Notes: generated by a model not told the origin, from the letters alone. Shown: positions 1 to 8,545, numbered from the stretch's first letter. The stretch: DNA of 47,094 nucleotides from Bacteroidales bacterium (GCA_029007645.1 JAQXIE010000055.1:1-47094), one strand, 5' to 3'. Numbers and translations are program-made.

Positions 1-786
1 CTTGATACCTACGCAGGCGCCGACGGGATCGATGCGGTCATCGTAGCTCTCGACGGCTATCTTGGCACGGTCGCCCGGCTTGCGCGCTACGGCCTTGATG
101 GTGATCAGTCCGTCGTGAACCTCCGGCACCTCCTGCTCGAACAGACGACGCAGGAAATTCTCGTCGGTGCGGCTCACAATCACCTTGGGATTGTTGTTGG
201 CGTTGTCGACGCGCTTCACCACGGCCCGTACCATGTCGCCCTTATGGAAGAAGTCGCCGGGAATCTGCTCCTCCTTCGGCATGATCAGCTCGTTGTTCTC
301 ATCGTCCATCAGAAGCATCTCGCGCTTCCAGATCTGATGGACCTCGCCCGAAATCAGCTCGCCCTCCAGATCCTTGAACTTGTTGTAGATGGCCTCCTTC
401 TGCAGGTCGAGAATCTTCGACTGCAGGGTCTGGCGCAAGGTCAGGATGGCACGACGGCCGAAATCCTGGAAAAATATCTGCTTCACGACCTCCTCGCCGA
501 TCTCGCACTCGGGGTCGATCTCGCGGGCTGCCGTCAGCCCGATCTGCATATTCTTGTTGACAACCTCGCCGTCGGGCACGACCTCGAGATTCTGGTAAAT
601 CTCGCAGTCCCCGTTGTCGGGGTTCATAATCACGTCGAAGTTCTCGTCCGAACCGAACATTTTTGCCAGAACGTTACGGAATGACTCCTCGAGAACGGAT
701 ATCATCGTGGTCTTGTCGATGTTCTTAAGCTCCTTGAACTCGGCGAACCGGTCGACCATATTCTCAGCTTCAGCTTTCTTTGCCAT
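1..786 (-). CDS. nusA: Transcription termination/antitermination factor NusA, N-terminal 262 residues (cut by window edge)
   Basis: The minus-strand frame opens at an ATG at 786 (protein begins MAKKAEAENMVDRFAEFKEL) and stays open to the first base of the window, so 262 codons are seen of a protein that is normally a little over 400 residues. The last visible part reads ARKPGDRAKIAVESYDDRID followed by PVGACVG, the conserved NusA stretch that leads from S1 into the KH domains. NusA binds RNA polymerase and modulates pausing, termination and antitermination in the cytoplasm. It lies 70 bp downstream of rimP, the usual rimP-nusA(-infB) order, so co-transcription with rimP is likely; infB would be expected beyond the left edge. 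The overlapping plus-strand frames are shadows. The identity is secure, and only the C-terminus is missing because of the window. Confidence 0.96.
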   Translation of the reverse strand, partial: MAKKAEAENMVDRFAEFKELKNIDKTTMISVLEESFRNVLAKMFGSDENFDVIMNPDNGDCEIYQNLEVVPDGEVVNKNMQIGLTAAREIDPECEIGEEVVKQIFFQDFGRRAILTLRQTLQSKILDLQKEAIYNKFKDLEGELISGEVHQIWKREMLLMDDENNELIMPKEEQIPGDFFHKGDMVRAVVKRVDNANNNPKVIVSRTDENFLRRLFEQEVPEVHDGLITIKAVARKPGDRAKIAVESYDDRIDPVGACVGIK

Positions 787-856
787 ATCATATGTGGCGA
801 CGTCGCCGCCGCCTGATTATAAGTCGGGCAGCCTGGCCGCCCAGTTTATATTAGGG

Positions 857-1327
857 TTAAAATTTCAAATCACAACGGACGCTCTTGGCGTCGGCATATG
901 GAATGACGACCGGACGCCGCACCTCCACAGGGCGCTTCGCGCCTTCGGGTTTCTCCTTGACCACCGTCTCGACGGTGAAACTCTCCGGGCCGGCCTCGCG
1001 GAGCACGCCGTGCAGCTTGCGCCCGTCGCGCGTCAGCACCTCGACGTCATGCCCGATGTTCTTGACATACTGTCGGTACACCTTGAACGGCGACGTCAGT
1101 CCGGCACTGCCGACTTCAAGCTCGTAGTCCTCGGAATCATCTTCGCGGGGAAACTCCTCCTCGACAGCCCGCGATAACTCAACGCAATAGTCGATGTCGA
1201 CTCCGCTGTCGGAATCGATCTCGACCACATACCGGTCGCCGGCCTCGGCCCTGACATCCACCAGATAATAATCCGTGTCGGCCATCAGGCCCTCCAGAAA
1301 TGTCTTTAATGAATCTACTTCAATCAT
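857..1327 (-). CDS. rimP: Ribosome maturation factor RimP
   Basis: This 156-residue protein matches the usual RimP length when translation starts at the ATG at 1327 (MIEVDSLKTFLEGL). A longer in-frame start at 1432 would add 35 residues of unconserved sequence and would lie upstream of the predicted promoter element at 1382-1389, so I reject it. RimP has an N-terminal alpha/beta domain (YYLVDVRAEAGDRYVVEIDS, then a conserved DSGVDIDYCVELSRAVE segment) and a C-terminal SH3-like domain (DVEVLTRDGRKLHGVL). It assists late assembly of the 30S ribosomal subunit in the cytoplasm. It is followed by nusA, the common gene order, which supports both calls. Confidence 0.95.
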   Translation of the reverse strand: MIEVDSLKTFLEGLMADTDYYLVDVRAEAGDRYVVEIDSDSGVDIDYCVELSRAVEEEFPREDDSEDYELEVGSAGLTSPFKVYRQYVKNIGHDVEVLTRDGRKLHGVLREAGPESFTVETVVKEKPEGAKRPVEVRRPVVIPYADAKSVRCDLKF

Positions 1328-1381
1328 ACGAAGTTGCCTAAAAAAAACGAAGGAGACCTGCGTCCCCTCCGGAAATCTTTG

Positions 1382-1389
1382 CAAAGATA
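1382..1389 (-). promoter_or_regulatory. Bacteroidetes -7 promoter element for rimP-nusA
   Basis: On the minus strand this reads TATCTTTG, a match to TAnnTTTG. It lies about 55 bp upstream of the chosen rimP start. No TTTG sits at the usual 19-21 bp upstream, so this is a -7-only call. Confidence 0.5.
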
Positions 1390-1509
1390 ATACATTTCTG
1401 CCCAAATCCCTACTGACGGGCTTCCAATTCATTATCTTTTTACTGTTCTTCTTTAATTTTTATATATTATTAACCATCATTAACATTATTTAACTACAAG
1501 AATTCAGCC

Positions 1510-3855
1510 TCAGCTCTTTTTGCGGGTGCCGCGACGCGGTGTCTTGGGTGCGGCGTCCTGAGTCTCCATCAGAGCCTTGACTTCGTCGGCCGTCAGCGCC
1601 TTGGGATCGGTCCCCTTGGGAATCTTGTAGTTGACAGCCTTCCTGGCACCCTCCTTGCGGGAGGCTATGTAGGGACCGAACCTGCCGTTGAGCACCTCGA
1701 CACCGGGCAGCTCGTCGAAGGTCTTGATCAGCCTGTTGGCCTCGGCCGCCTGCTTGGCGGCGATCAGTTCCAGAGCCTCGTCGAGAGTGATGGTGTGGGG
1801 CGACTTGTCCTTGGGAATGGAAACGAACATCTTGTCGTAGTGCACATAGGGGCCGAAACGTCCCGAGGAAGCCGTGACGGGCTTGCCCTCGTGCTCGCCG
1901 AGCGTGCGGGGAAGCTCGAACAGTTTCAGTGCCTCCTCCAGGGTGATGGTCGCGATGCTCTGGTCTTCGCCAAGGCTGGCGAAACGGGGCTTCTCCTCTT
2001 CGGAAGCCTCACCGATCTGTGCCACCGGTCCGAAACGGCCCAGTTTCACCGACACGCGCCGACCGCTGGCAGGATCCGTGCCCAGCACGCGCTCGCCCAC
2101 CTTGTTCTCGCTGCGCATGCCGTTCACCTCCTCGATGCGGGGATGGAACTCACCGTAGAATTCCTTCATCTCCTCGCGCCAGGGAAGTTTTCCCTCGGCG
2201 ATCTCGTCGAATTTCGCCTCCTGGTTGGCGGTGAAATTGTAATCGAGAATTTTGGGGAACTGCTGGGTCAGGAACTCGTTGACCACCAGGCCGACATCGG
2301 TGGGCACGAGGCGTCCGCGGGTCGATCCGGTGTTTTCCGACAGTGTCTCGGACGCAATGTTGCCGTCGGTCAGTGTGAGGCGGCGGTACTCGCGGGGGTT
2401 GCCGTCATGGTCGCCATGCTTGATGTATCCGCGGTTCTGTATGGTGGAGACGATTGTGGCATATGTTGAGGGACGGCCGATGCCGACCTCCTCCATTTTC
2501 TTGACGAGCGTATGCTCGGTGTATCTTGCAGGCGGATTGGTGAAGCTTTCGGTGGCCGTTACGGAACGCGGGGTCACAGCGTCGCCGGGCTTGAGCGGTG
2601 GCAGCAGCGTGTCGGCTCCCTCGCCCTCGGGGGCGTCGTCGCTGGCCTCGATGCCGTAAGCACGCATAAAGCCCTCGAATTTGACGGTCTCGCCTTCGGC
2701 CTTGAACCACGGTTCTTCGCCCTGGGCGGGAACAATGTCGATTCGCGTTTTCTCCAGACGGGCGTCGCTCATCTGCGAGGCCACGGCACGTTTCCATATC
2801 AGGTCGTAGAGCCGCTGTTCCTGCGGGGTTCCTGCGATAGTGCGGTTGCTGACGTAGGTGGGCCGGATGGCTTCGTGCGCTTCCTGAGCCCCCTTGTTGT
2901 GGGTATGGTAGCGGCGCGTCTGCAGATATTCCGTGCCGTAATCTTCCTTTATGGCCTTAGATATCTCGCCGAGGGCGAAGTCCGAGAGGTTGGTGGAGTC
3001 GGTACGCATGTAGGTGATGAGACCCTCCTCGTAGAGCTTCTGGGCAATGCGCATCGTGGTGGTCACCGAGTAACCGAGCCGGCGGCCGGCTTCCTGCTGC
3101 AGGGTCGATGTGGTGAAGGGAGCGGCCGGTTTGCGGGTCAACGGCTTGACGGTGACACCGCCGATGCAGAAATCGCGGCCAACGCAGTCCTGCAGAAAGC
3201 TACGGGCTTCGGTCTCGGCGGGAAAACGCCGGGCACCCTCGGCCTTGAACGTCGAAGCGCCGGCGGCAAACTGGGCGTTGACGCGCCAGTAGCTTTCCGG
3301 CTTAAAGGCCTGTATCTCCTTTTCTCGTTCGCATATCAGACGTACGGCGACGCTCTGCACGCGGCCCGCCGACAACGAAGGCTTGATCTTTTTCCACAGG
3401 ATCGGGCTAAGCTCGAATCCGACGATGCGGTCCAGGACACGGCGCGCCTGCTGGGCGTTGACACGATCCAGGTCGATGCCGCGCGGATGCTTTATGGCAT
3501 TCTGTATGGCGTCCTTCGTAATCTCGTGGAACACAATGCGCCGCGAGTTCTGCGGCGTCAGCCCGAGCACTTCGTACAGGTGCCAGGCTATCGCCTCCCC
3601 CTCGCGGTCCTCATCGGTCGCAAGCCATACCATATCGGCCGCCTTGGTCGCTGCCTTCAGCTCCTGGACAACCTTCTTCTTGTCGGCCGGAATCTCGTAG
3701 ACAGGCGAAAAATCACCTTCGGTGTCCACACTCATTCCGCGCTTCTGCAAATCGCGTATATGTCCCACGCAGGGCAGAACCTTGTAGTCCGGCCCGAGGA
3801 TCTTCCCGATGGTCTTGATCTTGCCCGGGGACTCCACTATCACTAAATTCTTCAT
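1510..3855 (-). CDS. topA: DNA topoisomerase I (type IA)
   Basis: The product is 781 residues from the ATG at 3855 (MKNLVIVESPGKIKTIGKIL). The frame also has an ATG at 3933, but that lies upstream of the strong promoter at 3911-3943, so it cannot be on that transcript. Family features are all visible: an N-terminal TOPRIM domain with the early glutamate (VESPGK) and the acidic motif TDEDREGEAIAW; the catalytic tyrosine motif EGLITYMRTDSTNLS; the central arch region; and C-terminal repeats carrying GRFGPYVHYD and GRFGPYIASRKEG before a basic tail. The enzyme relaxes negative supercoils through a 5'-phosphotyrosine intermediate in the cytoplasm. The C-terminal repeats lack obvious four-cysteine zinc fingers, as is usual in Bacteroidetes TopA. 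It is transcribed toward rimP with a 182-bp gap. Confidence 0.97.
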   Translation of the reverse strand: MKNLVIVESPGKIKTIGKILGPDYKVLPCVGHIRDLQKRGMSVDTEGDFSPVYEIPADKKKVVQELKAATKAADMVWLATDEDREGEAIAWHLYEVLGLTPQNSRRIVFHEITKDAIQNAIKHPRGIDLDRVNAQQARRVLDRIVGFELSPILWKKIKPSLSAGRVQSVAVRLICEREKEIQAFKPESYWRVNAQFAAGASTFKAEGARRFPAETEARSFLQDCVGRDFCIGGVTVKPLTRKPAAPFTTSTLQQEAGRRLGYSVTTTMRIAQKLYEEGLITYMRTDSTNLSDFALGEISKAIKEDYGTEYLQTRRYHTHNKGAQEAHEAIRPTYVSNRTIAGTPQEQRLYDLIWKRAVASQMSDARLEKTRIDIVPAQGEEPWFKAEGETVKFEGFMRAYGIEASDDAPEGEGADTLLPPLKPGDAVTPRSVTATESFTNPPARYTEHTLVKKMEEVGIGRPSTYATIVSTIQNRGYIKHGDHDGNPREYRRLTLTDGNIASETLSENTGSTRGRLVPTDVGLVVNEFLTQQFPKILDYNFTANQEAKFDEIAEGKLPWREEMKEFYGEFHPRIEEVNGMRSENKVGERVLGTDPASGRRVSVKLGRFGPVAQIGEASEEEKPRFASLGEDQSIATITLEEALKLFELPRTLGEHEGKPVTASSGRFGPYVHYDKMFVSIPKDKSPHTITLDEALELIAAKQAAEANRLIKTFDELPGVEVLNGRFGPYIASRKEGARKAVNYKIPKGTDPKALTADEVKALMETQDAAPKTPRRGTRKKS

Positions 3856-3910
3856 CTTCCGCTTTATAGACTCCTTATTATAATTATACACCGGAGTCTG
3901 AAATTGCCGG

Positions 3911-3943
3911 CAAAGATAACAAATTTTTTTCATTCGCTACAAA
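3911..3943 (-). promoter_or_regulatory. Promoter of topA (TTTG-N21-TATCTTTG)
   Basis: On the minus strand TTTG (3943-3940) is followed after 21 bp by TATCTTTG (3918-3911), matching both parts of the Bacteroidetes consensus. The start of transcription would be near 3905, which fixes the topA start at 3855 rather than 3933. Confidence 0.75.
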
Positions 3944-3969
3944 TCGCATATTTCCGTATATCCTTAAAA

Positions 3970-3987
3970 GCGACAATATTCGCCCTT
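3970..3987. repeat. 18-bp direct repeat, left copy
   Basis: The 18 bases gcgacaatattcgccctt recur exactly at 4551-4568. The two copies bracket the palindromic element at 4035-4506. The match stops abruptly on both sides. Confidence 0.8.
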
Positions 3988-4034
3988 ATACGCGCTCACC
4001 ATGCGGGTATGGCATAGCTCTTTAATTTAATGAT

Positions 4035-4506
4035 TTCAAGGCACGGAACTGACGGCAAAAGCGAAGCTTTTAGCCTGCACTGAACTTACAGATTTACACA
4101 GAATTTTTTCAAATTTAGCTATCGATTTTGCCGTTTGCCACAGATCCTGCTGACGCAGGAAACGGAATAAACACTGGAAGGACGACGTCCACGTCGTCAA
4201 CATTCGGACGGTGGACATCTCCCTTCCAAACGATGCCGATATTGGCGACGTGGACGTCGCCTGAGCTCGGCTCTTTCTGAGTCTATTCCGCCCCCTGCGC
4301 CAGCAGGCCTGTGGCAACGGCAAAAGTATTGCTGTATAAATTACTCATTACTCATTTCTAATTACTAATTGAAATTTACTTCTGTGAGCTTCTGTTAGTT
4401 CAGTGCAGGCTAAAAGCTCCGCTTTTGCCATTCGGTTCCGTGCCTTGAACTCTCTAAAATTCTAACAAGCGATAGTTGCTTTTGCCGTCAGTTCCGTGCC
4501 TTGATA
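4035..4506. repeat. Palindromic intergenic element, copy I (two inverted half-units)
   Basis: This gene-free stretch between topA and the nucleoside kinase is built of two half-units in opposite orientation. The left arm 4035-4085 and right arm 4398-4450 are near-perfect reverse complements, each with a small aaaagc-type hairpin. Inner modules are also mirrored: the 4128-4200 stretch (tgctgacgcagg, ataaacactgg) and the 4285-4325 stretch (ctgcgccagcagg). At the centre are two short perfect inverted repeats, gacgacgtccacgtcgtc (4181-4198) and ggcgacgtggacgtcgcc (4244-4261), each an 8-bp stem with a 2-base loop. Copies recur at 7590-8323 and 10951-11118. I see no coding potential. It could be a non-autonomous mobile element or a structured intergenic repeat of the REP/BIME kind. 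Confidence 0.8.
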
Positions 4507-4550
4507 TTATGTCATTTATATAGCGTTAATTGAAAGAGCCGTGCCTCTGT

Positions 4551-4568
4551 GCGACAATATTCGCCCTT
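4551..4568. repeat. 18-bp direct repeat, right copy
   Basis: This is an exact repeat of 3970-3987 (gcgacaatattcgccctt) on the far side of palindromic element copy I and just ahead of the nucleoside kinase promoter region. Confidence 0.8.
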
Positions 4569-4627
4569 GCGGTCGGGACGGAGGCAAAAAATGTCGGGTG
4601 ACAGACCGTCGGGCCGGAGATTTTTTG

Positions 4628-4635
4628 TATATTTG
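4628..4635 (+). promoter_or_regulatory. -7 element directly in front of the nucleoside kinase
   Basis: TATATTTG fits TAnnTTTG and ends only 4 bp before the ATG at 4640. If used, the transcript would be leaderless or would begin just before the second methionine codon at 4652. No TTTG is found at the normal upstream spacing. Confidence 0.4.
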
Positions 4636-4639
4636 CGAT

Positions 4640-6148
4640 ATGAAAGAGGAAATGCTGAATCTTGAGACATCGCAGGGCCGGTATGTTTACACACGGTCGC
4701 TGATCATGATGCTGTACAAAGCCGTGGTGACCGAGGCTCCGGGGCTGACGCTGCGCGTGGAACACTCCATATCGAACGGTCAGTTCTGCCGCCTGTACGA
4801 TGCCCAGGGGAATATCGCGCAGGTGAAACGCCAGCTTGTAGACAGGCTGAAATCGCATATGAAGGCGTTGGTGGCGGCCGATCTTCCCTTCGAGCGCGTG
4901 GCGATGACCCAGGACGATGCCATCAGCGTCTTCACCAAGGAGGGGCTGACCGAGAAGGTCGACCTGCTCGAGACCTCGCCGCGCCCGGAGGTGGTGTGCT
5001 ACCGTCTTGACGGGGTCGTGGATTCCTACATCAGCCGTCTGGCCGACCGCACGTCACAGGTGGGCGTCTTCGACCTGCGCCTCTACAAGGAGGGCATCCT
5101 GCTGCTCGGCCCCGACCGCAACAATCCCAAGGCGCCGGCCATTCCGGTGCGTCAGACCAAGATGTACCGCGCATTCCAGCAGAGCCTCGATTTCAACAAG
5201 ATAATCCAGGTGAGCTGCGTCGGTGACCTGAACCACGCCGTGGAGCGCGGCAATACCGGCATGCTGATAAATGTGGCCGAGACCATGCACAACAAGATTC
5301 TGTCACGCATCTCCGACGACATCATGCGCCGCCGTCGCCATGGCCAGGCTCAGCTCGTACTCCTGGCCGGCCCCTCGTCATCAGGCAAGACAACCACCTG
5401 CAAGCGGCTCGCCGTGCAGCTCATGACCAACATGATGCGGCCAAAGATGATCTCGCTCGACGATTACTTCGTAAACCGCGACCAGACTCCCCGCGACGAA
5501 CATGGCGAATATGATTTCGAAAGCCTCTATGCACTCGACCTGCCGCGCTTCAACGCCGACCTCAACGCGCTGCTCGCCGGCAAGGAGATCAATCTGCCCA
5601 CCTACAGCTTCGAGCTGGGCCGACGCGTCGACAAACCGCGTCCGCTGCGCCTGGAGGAAAACGACATTCTGCTGATCGAAGGAATCCACGGACTCAACCC
5701 CGAGCTGGTGTCCGAGATTCCCGCCGACCGGATCTACAAAGTATATGTCTCGGCGCTGACTTCGCTGCGCGTCGACAACCATAACTGGATACCCACCACC
5801 GACAACCGGCTGCTGCGCCGCATGGTGCGCGATTCCAAATACCGGGGGACCTCGCCCGAACAGACGCTGGCCCGCTGGCCATCGGTGCGCCGCGGCGAAG
5901 AAAAATGGATTTTCCCCTTCCAGGAGAACGCCGACGCCACTTTCAACTCCTCGCTGATTTTCGAGCTCGGGGTAATGAAGGACTATCTGCTGCCGCTGCT
6001 GATGGGCGTGCCCGAAAGCAGCACATACTACGGCGAGGCTCGCCGTCTGGCCGAGTTCCTGGACTGCTTCCTCTCGATTCCGACCGACCAGGTTCCCTCC
6101 AACTCCCTGTTGCGCGAGTTCCTGGGCGGTTCGACATTCCATTATTAG
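4640..6148 (+). CDS. Uridine-kinase-like nucleoside kinase (PRK family) with an N-terminal extension
   Basis: From the ATG at 4640 the product is 502 residues. A longer frame from 4541 adds unconserved sequence that overlaps the 18-bp repeat and lies upstream of the -7 element, so I do not use it. The N-terminal ~230 residues resemble the extension found in large Bacteroidetes nucleoside kinases, related to the second additional domain of threonyl-tRNA synthetase; this is family knowledge and I cannot align it here. The kinase domain follows: Walker A GPSSSGKTTTCKRL near residue 244, then ISLDDYFVNRDQTPRDEHGE and a Walker-B-like DILLIEGIHGLNP. It probably phosphorylates uridine or cytidine in pyrimidine salvage, but the substrate cannot be read from sequence. 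mgtE starts 27 bp downstream, so the two genes may share a transcript. Confidence 0.88.
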   Translation: MKEEMLNLETSQGRYVYTRSLIMMLYKAVVTEAPGLTLRVEHSISNGQFCRLYDAQGNIAQVKRQLVDRLKSHMKALVAADLPFERVAMTQDDAISVFTKEGLTEKVDLLETSPRPEVVCYRLDGVVDSYISRLADRTSQVGVFDLRLYKEGILLLGPDRNNPKAPAIPVRQTKMYRAFQQSLDFNKIIQVSCVGDLNHAVERGNTGMLINVAETMHNKILSRISDDIMRRRRHGQAQLVLLAGPSSSGKTTTCKRLAVQLMTNMMRPKMISLDDYFVNRDQTPRDEHGEYDFESLYALDLPRFNADLNALLAGKEINLPTYSFELGRRVDKPRPLRLEENDILLIEGIHGLNPELVSEIPADRIYKVYVSALTSLRVDNHNWIPTTDNRLLRRMVRDSKYRGTSPEQTLARWPSVRRGEEKWIFPFQENADATFNSSLIFELGVMKDYLLPLLMGVPESSTYYGEARRLAEFLDCFLSIPTDQVPSNSLLREFLGGSTFHY

Positions 6149-6175
6149 GCATCATTCCTTAATTTCTGAAGGGCA

Positions 6176-7540
6176 ATGAAGGAAATAACCACCGATACAC
6201 TGGAACGCTTCGAGCAGCAGATCGAGGCCCAGGACCAACAGGCGGTCCTGGCTGAGTTCGAGGGGATGCACCCCGCCGACATCGCCGATCTGCTGCAGCA
6301 TCTCGACCTGCGCGAGGCAGAATGGGCGTTCGCGCTCATCCCTACCCGCGAGGCCCAGGCCGACGTGCTCATGGAGCTTGACGAGGAGGAACGTAAAAAA
6401 CTCCTCGAGGGCATGGAGCCCGAACAGATCGGTCATTTCATCGACCTGCTCGATACCGACGACGCCGTCGACCTGATTCAGGAACTCGACGAGGAGGACC
6501 GCGAAGAGGTGATCCAGAGCATCGGCGACGTCGAACAGGCCGGCGATATCGTCGACCTGCTGCAATACGACGAAGACACGGCCGGCGGTCTGATGGGTAC
6601 CGAGATGGTGGCCGTCAACGAGAACCTCTCCATGCCCGACTGCTTGCGCGAGATGCGGCGTCAGGCCGAGGATCTCGACGACATCTACAATGTCTATGTC
6701 ATCGACGACGACAACCGTCTGAAGGGCGTGCTGCCGCTGCAGACCATGATCACGCATCCCTCCGTGTCGCGCATCAAGCACGTCATGGACCCGAGCCCCG
6801 TCTCCGTGAAGGTCGACACGCCCATCGAGGATGTGGCCATCGACTTCGAGAAATATGACCTTGTGGCGATGCCCGTGGTCGACAGTATCGGCCGTCTCGT
6901 GGGCCAGATCACGGTCGATGACGTCATGGACGAGGTCCGCGAACAGTCGGAACGCGACTTCCAGCTGGCTTCCGGTATCTCGAGCGACGTCGACGCCGAC
7001 GACTCCATCATGGCCCAGACCAAGGCCCGTCTCCCCTGGCTGCTTATCGGCATCATCGGAGGCATCGTCAACTCGCTGATCCTGGGCGGGTTCGAAACGC
7101 AACTCGCGGCCGTCACCGCTCTGGCGTTCTTCATCCCGCTGATCGGTGGCACCGGCGGAAATGTCGGCGTGCAGGCTTCGGCCATCGTGGTACAAGGTCT
7201 GGCAAACGGCAAGCTGGAGCTGGTCGAGTTCTGGCGTCAAATATGGAAAAGTCTGAGGATAGCCCTGCTGAACGCCGTGGTGATCAGCGGAGTGGTGTTC
7301 CTGTACATATTCCTGACCGAACACAAAGACATGGCGCTGTGCATGGCCGTATCCGTGTCACTGTTTGCCGTCGTGATCTTCGCCACGGTCTTCGGCACCC
7401 TTGTGCCGTTGACGCTCGAGAAGCTGAAAATCAACCCTGCGCTGGCCACCGGCCCCTTCATCCAGATCACCAACGACGTGGTGGGCCTGCTGATCTACGT
7501 CGGCATGTCGATGTGGATGCTTTCGGTCTTCCCGCACTGA
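6176..7540 (+). CDS. mgtE: Magnesium transporter MgtE
   Basis: The product has 454 residues, a typical MgtE length. Domain order fits the family: an acidic helical N-domain (about 1-130, rich in LLQHLDL, DEEERKKLLEGM, LLDTDDAVDLIQEL), a tandem CBS pair (about 130-260, with VTVDDVMDEV-like segments), then a C-terminal channel domain of five hydrophobic helices from about residue 280, containing LIGGTGGNVGVQASAIVVQGL, which includes the pore-lining region. MgtE is a dimeric inner-membrane Mg2+ channel gated by Mg2+ binding to the cytosolic CBS and N domains. It lies just after the nucleoside kinase. There is no Mg2+ riboswitch-like structure in the 27-bp gap. Confidence 0.96.
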   Translation: MKEITTDTLERFEQQIEAQDQQAVLAEFEGMHPADIADLLQHLDLREAEWAFALIPTREAQADVLMELDEEERKKLLEGMEPEQIGHFIDLLDTDDAVDLIQELDEEDREEVIQSIGDVEQAGDIVDLLQYDEDTAGGLMGTEMVAVNENLSMPDCLREMRRQAEDLDDIYNVYVIDDDNRLKGVLPLQTMITHPSVSRIKHVMDPSPVSVKVDTPIEDVAIDFEKYDLVAMPVVDSIGRLVGQITVDDVMDEVREQSERDFQLASGISSDVDADDSIMAQTKARLPWLLIGIIGGIVNSLILGGFETQLAAVTALAFFIPLIGGTGGNVGVQASAIVVQGLANGKLELVEFWRQIWKSLRIALLNAVVISGVVFLYIFLTEHKDMALCMAVSVSLFAVVIFATVFGTLVPLTLEKLKINPALATGPFIQITNDVVGLLIYVGMSMWMLSVFPH

Positions 7541-7589
7541 CCTCCCCCGGGCTAACTGATTCCGGCACCGGCTTCGGAATTATAAAGAG

Positions 7590-8323
7590 TTCAAGGCACG
7601 GAACTGGCGGCAAAAGCAGAGCTATAGTAGCTGACTGGAATGACGACGTCCACGTCGTCAACCTACAGACACGGAGCTCATTCAGGGCGGCGGAAACACC
7701 GCCAGTATCTTATGGACAGGAGCACAGTAGTCACAGGAGGCTGCAATAACAGGCTGACAATTAGATTGATGCCTCGGAGAGGCTGTTTCTCATTAACCCC
7801 ACGATGGCTGAAGGGCTCGTCCCTACAGCCTTCGTGGGGTGCATATCCGGCGTAGCACATATTGGTCGGAGACCATGTTGCTCGCCTTAGCAGTATAGGC
7901 AGTGCAGAAACATGGTCTCCGACCAAGTCATATCGCTCCGGTCCCTCCCCACGAAGGCCGGTACCAGCTTCGCTGTCCCGTCCATCGTGGGGTTAATGAG
8001 AAACAGCCTCTTCGAGGCAACACCCTCAGTGTCAGCGCCATGATAATCTCCAGAAAACACCTTGATTTTGGTTGCTGTACTGACGTATTCTGAGTCTATT
8101 CCGTCCCCTACGCCAGCAGGGCCTGTGGCAAAAATAAGTCAGAAGTCATAGTTATTAGCTACAAGGTCATCACTCGTCACTATGACCTGATACTTAAATA
8201 TACTTCTGTGAGCTTCTGTAAATTCAGTGTCGGCTAAAAGCTCCGCTTTTGCCGTCAGTTCAGTGCCTTGATATCTTTAAAATTCTAGCAAGCGATTGTT
8301 GCTTTTGCCGACAGTTCCGTGCT
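7590..8323. repeat. Palindromic intergenic element, copy II (interrupted)
   Basis: The left half-unit starts at 7590 with the same ttcaaggcacggaact stretch as 4035 and includes gacgacgtccacgtcgtc at 7642-7659. The right half-unit, from about 8090 to 8323, carries the gagtctattccg, cgccagcagg, cttctgtgagcttctg and aaaagctccgctttt modules in direct orientation. Between the halves lies the separate nested hairpin at 7771-8018, so this copy appears interrupted by another element. The region from 7541 to 8368 has no credible gene. Confidence 0.75.
7771..8018. repeat. 248-bp nested inverted-repeat element
   Basis: There are three nested pairs of arms. The outer arms 7771-7807 and 7982-8018 are reverse complements at 36 of 37 positions. 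The middle arms 7828-7839 and 7947-7958 (gccttcgtgggg) match at 12 of 12. The inner arms 7862-7879 and 7909-7926 (ttggtcggagaccatgtt) match at 18 of 18, around a 29-base loop. The whole unit could fold as one long interrupted hairpin in DNA or RNA. I see no flanking target duplication and no transposase, so it may be a MITE-like element or a structured RNA. Small open frames inside merely repeat the arms on both strands. Confidence 0.85.
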
Positions 8324-8368
8324 GAGCCGTGTCGGCCTCCCGGCTTTAGGCAACTTTTGACGAATTTA

Positions 8369-8400
8369 TTTGCTTATTTCAAAACAAAGCGCTAACTTTG
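8369..8400 (+). promoter_or_regulatory. Promoter of tRNA-Ser (TTTG-N20-TAACTTTG)
   Basis: TTTG at 8369-8372 is followed after 20 bp by TAACTTTG at 8393-8400, a full match to the Bacteroidetes consensus. Transcription would start near 8405, about 24 bases before the mature tRNA. Confidence 0.8.
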
Positions 8401-8428
8401 CACACTGAAAACCCCAAGGGACATCTCT

Positions 8429-8516
8429 GGAGGGGTGGGTGAGTGGCTGAAACCACCAGTTTGCTAAACTGACGTAGGAGATTATCCTACCACGAGTTCG
8501 AATCTCGTCCCCTCCG
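8429..8516 (+). tRNA. tRNA-Ser (anticodon GCT)
   Basis: The acceptor stem ggagggg (8429-8435) pairs with cccctcc (8509-8515), leaving a G discriminator at 8516. The anticodon loop is ttgctaa (8461-8467), with anticodon GCT reading AGC/AGU. There is a long variable arm with a gtagga/tcctac stem, as expected for serine, and a T arm acgag-ttcgaat-ctcgt (8492-8508). CCA is not encoded. The gene is followed by a terminator and then by the accessory RloAB insert, so it is a plausible integration neighbour. I found no duplicate of its 3' end elsewhere in the window. Confidence 0.96.
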
Positions 8517-8521
8517 CATCA

Positions 8522-8545
8522 AAGCCTGCATCCGCAGGCTTTTCT
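8522..8545 (+). terminator. Rho-independent terminator after tRNA-Ser
   Basis: A perfect 8-bp stem aagcctgc (8522-8529) / gcaggctt (8534-8541) around atcc is followed by a short T-rich run. Confidence 0.8.

Noticed and set aside
2512..3846. A 444-codon plus-strand frame inside topA
   Set aside because: It is antisense to TopA catalytic and TOPRIM motifs; no family resemblance.
4181..4261. The repeated gacgacgtccacgtcgtc palindromes considered as operator sites or CRISPR repeats
   Set aside because: The spacing is irregular, copies lie in both orientations within a larger conserved repeat, and there are no uniform spacers or cas genes.
4036..4323. A 95-codon minus-strand frame in the topA-kinase gap
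   Set aside because: It lies entirely in the palindromic repeat and is not shared as a frame by the other copies.
7678..8093. Two short frames (minus 7678-7926, plus 7902-8093) that both contain HRGVNEKQPLRG
   Set aside because: The shared peptide comes from the two arms of the 248-bp inverted repeat being read on opposite strands; there is no initiation signal or family.
8429..8516. tRNA-Ser 3' end considered as an attachment site for the defence insert
   Set aside because: No second copy of the tRNA 3' end was found downstream to about 11200, so an att pair is not supported.
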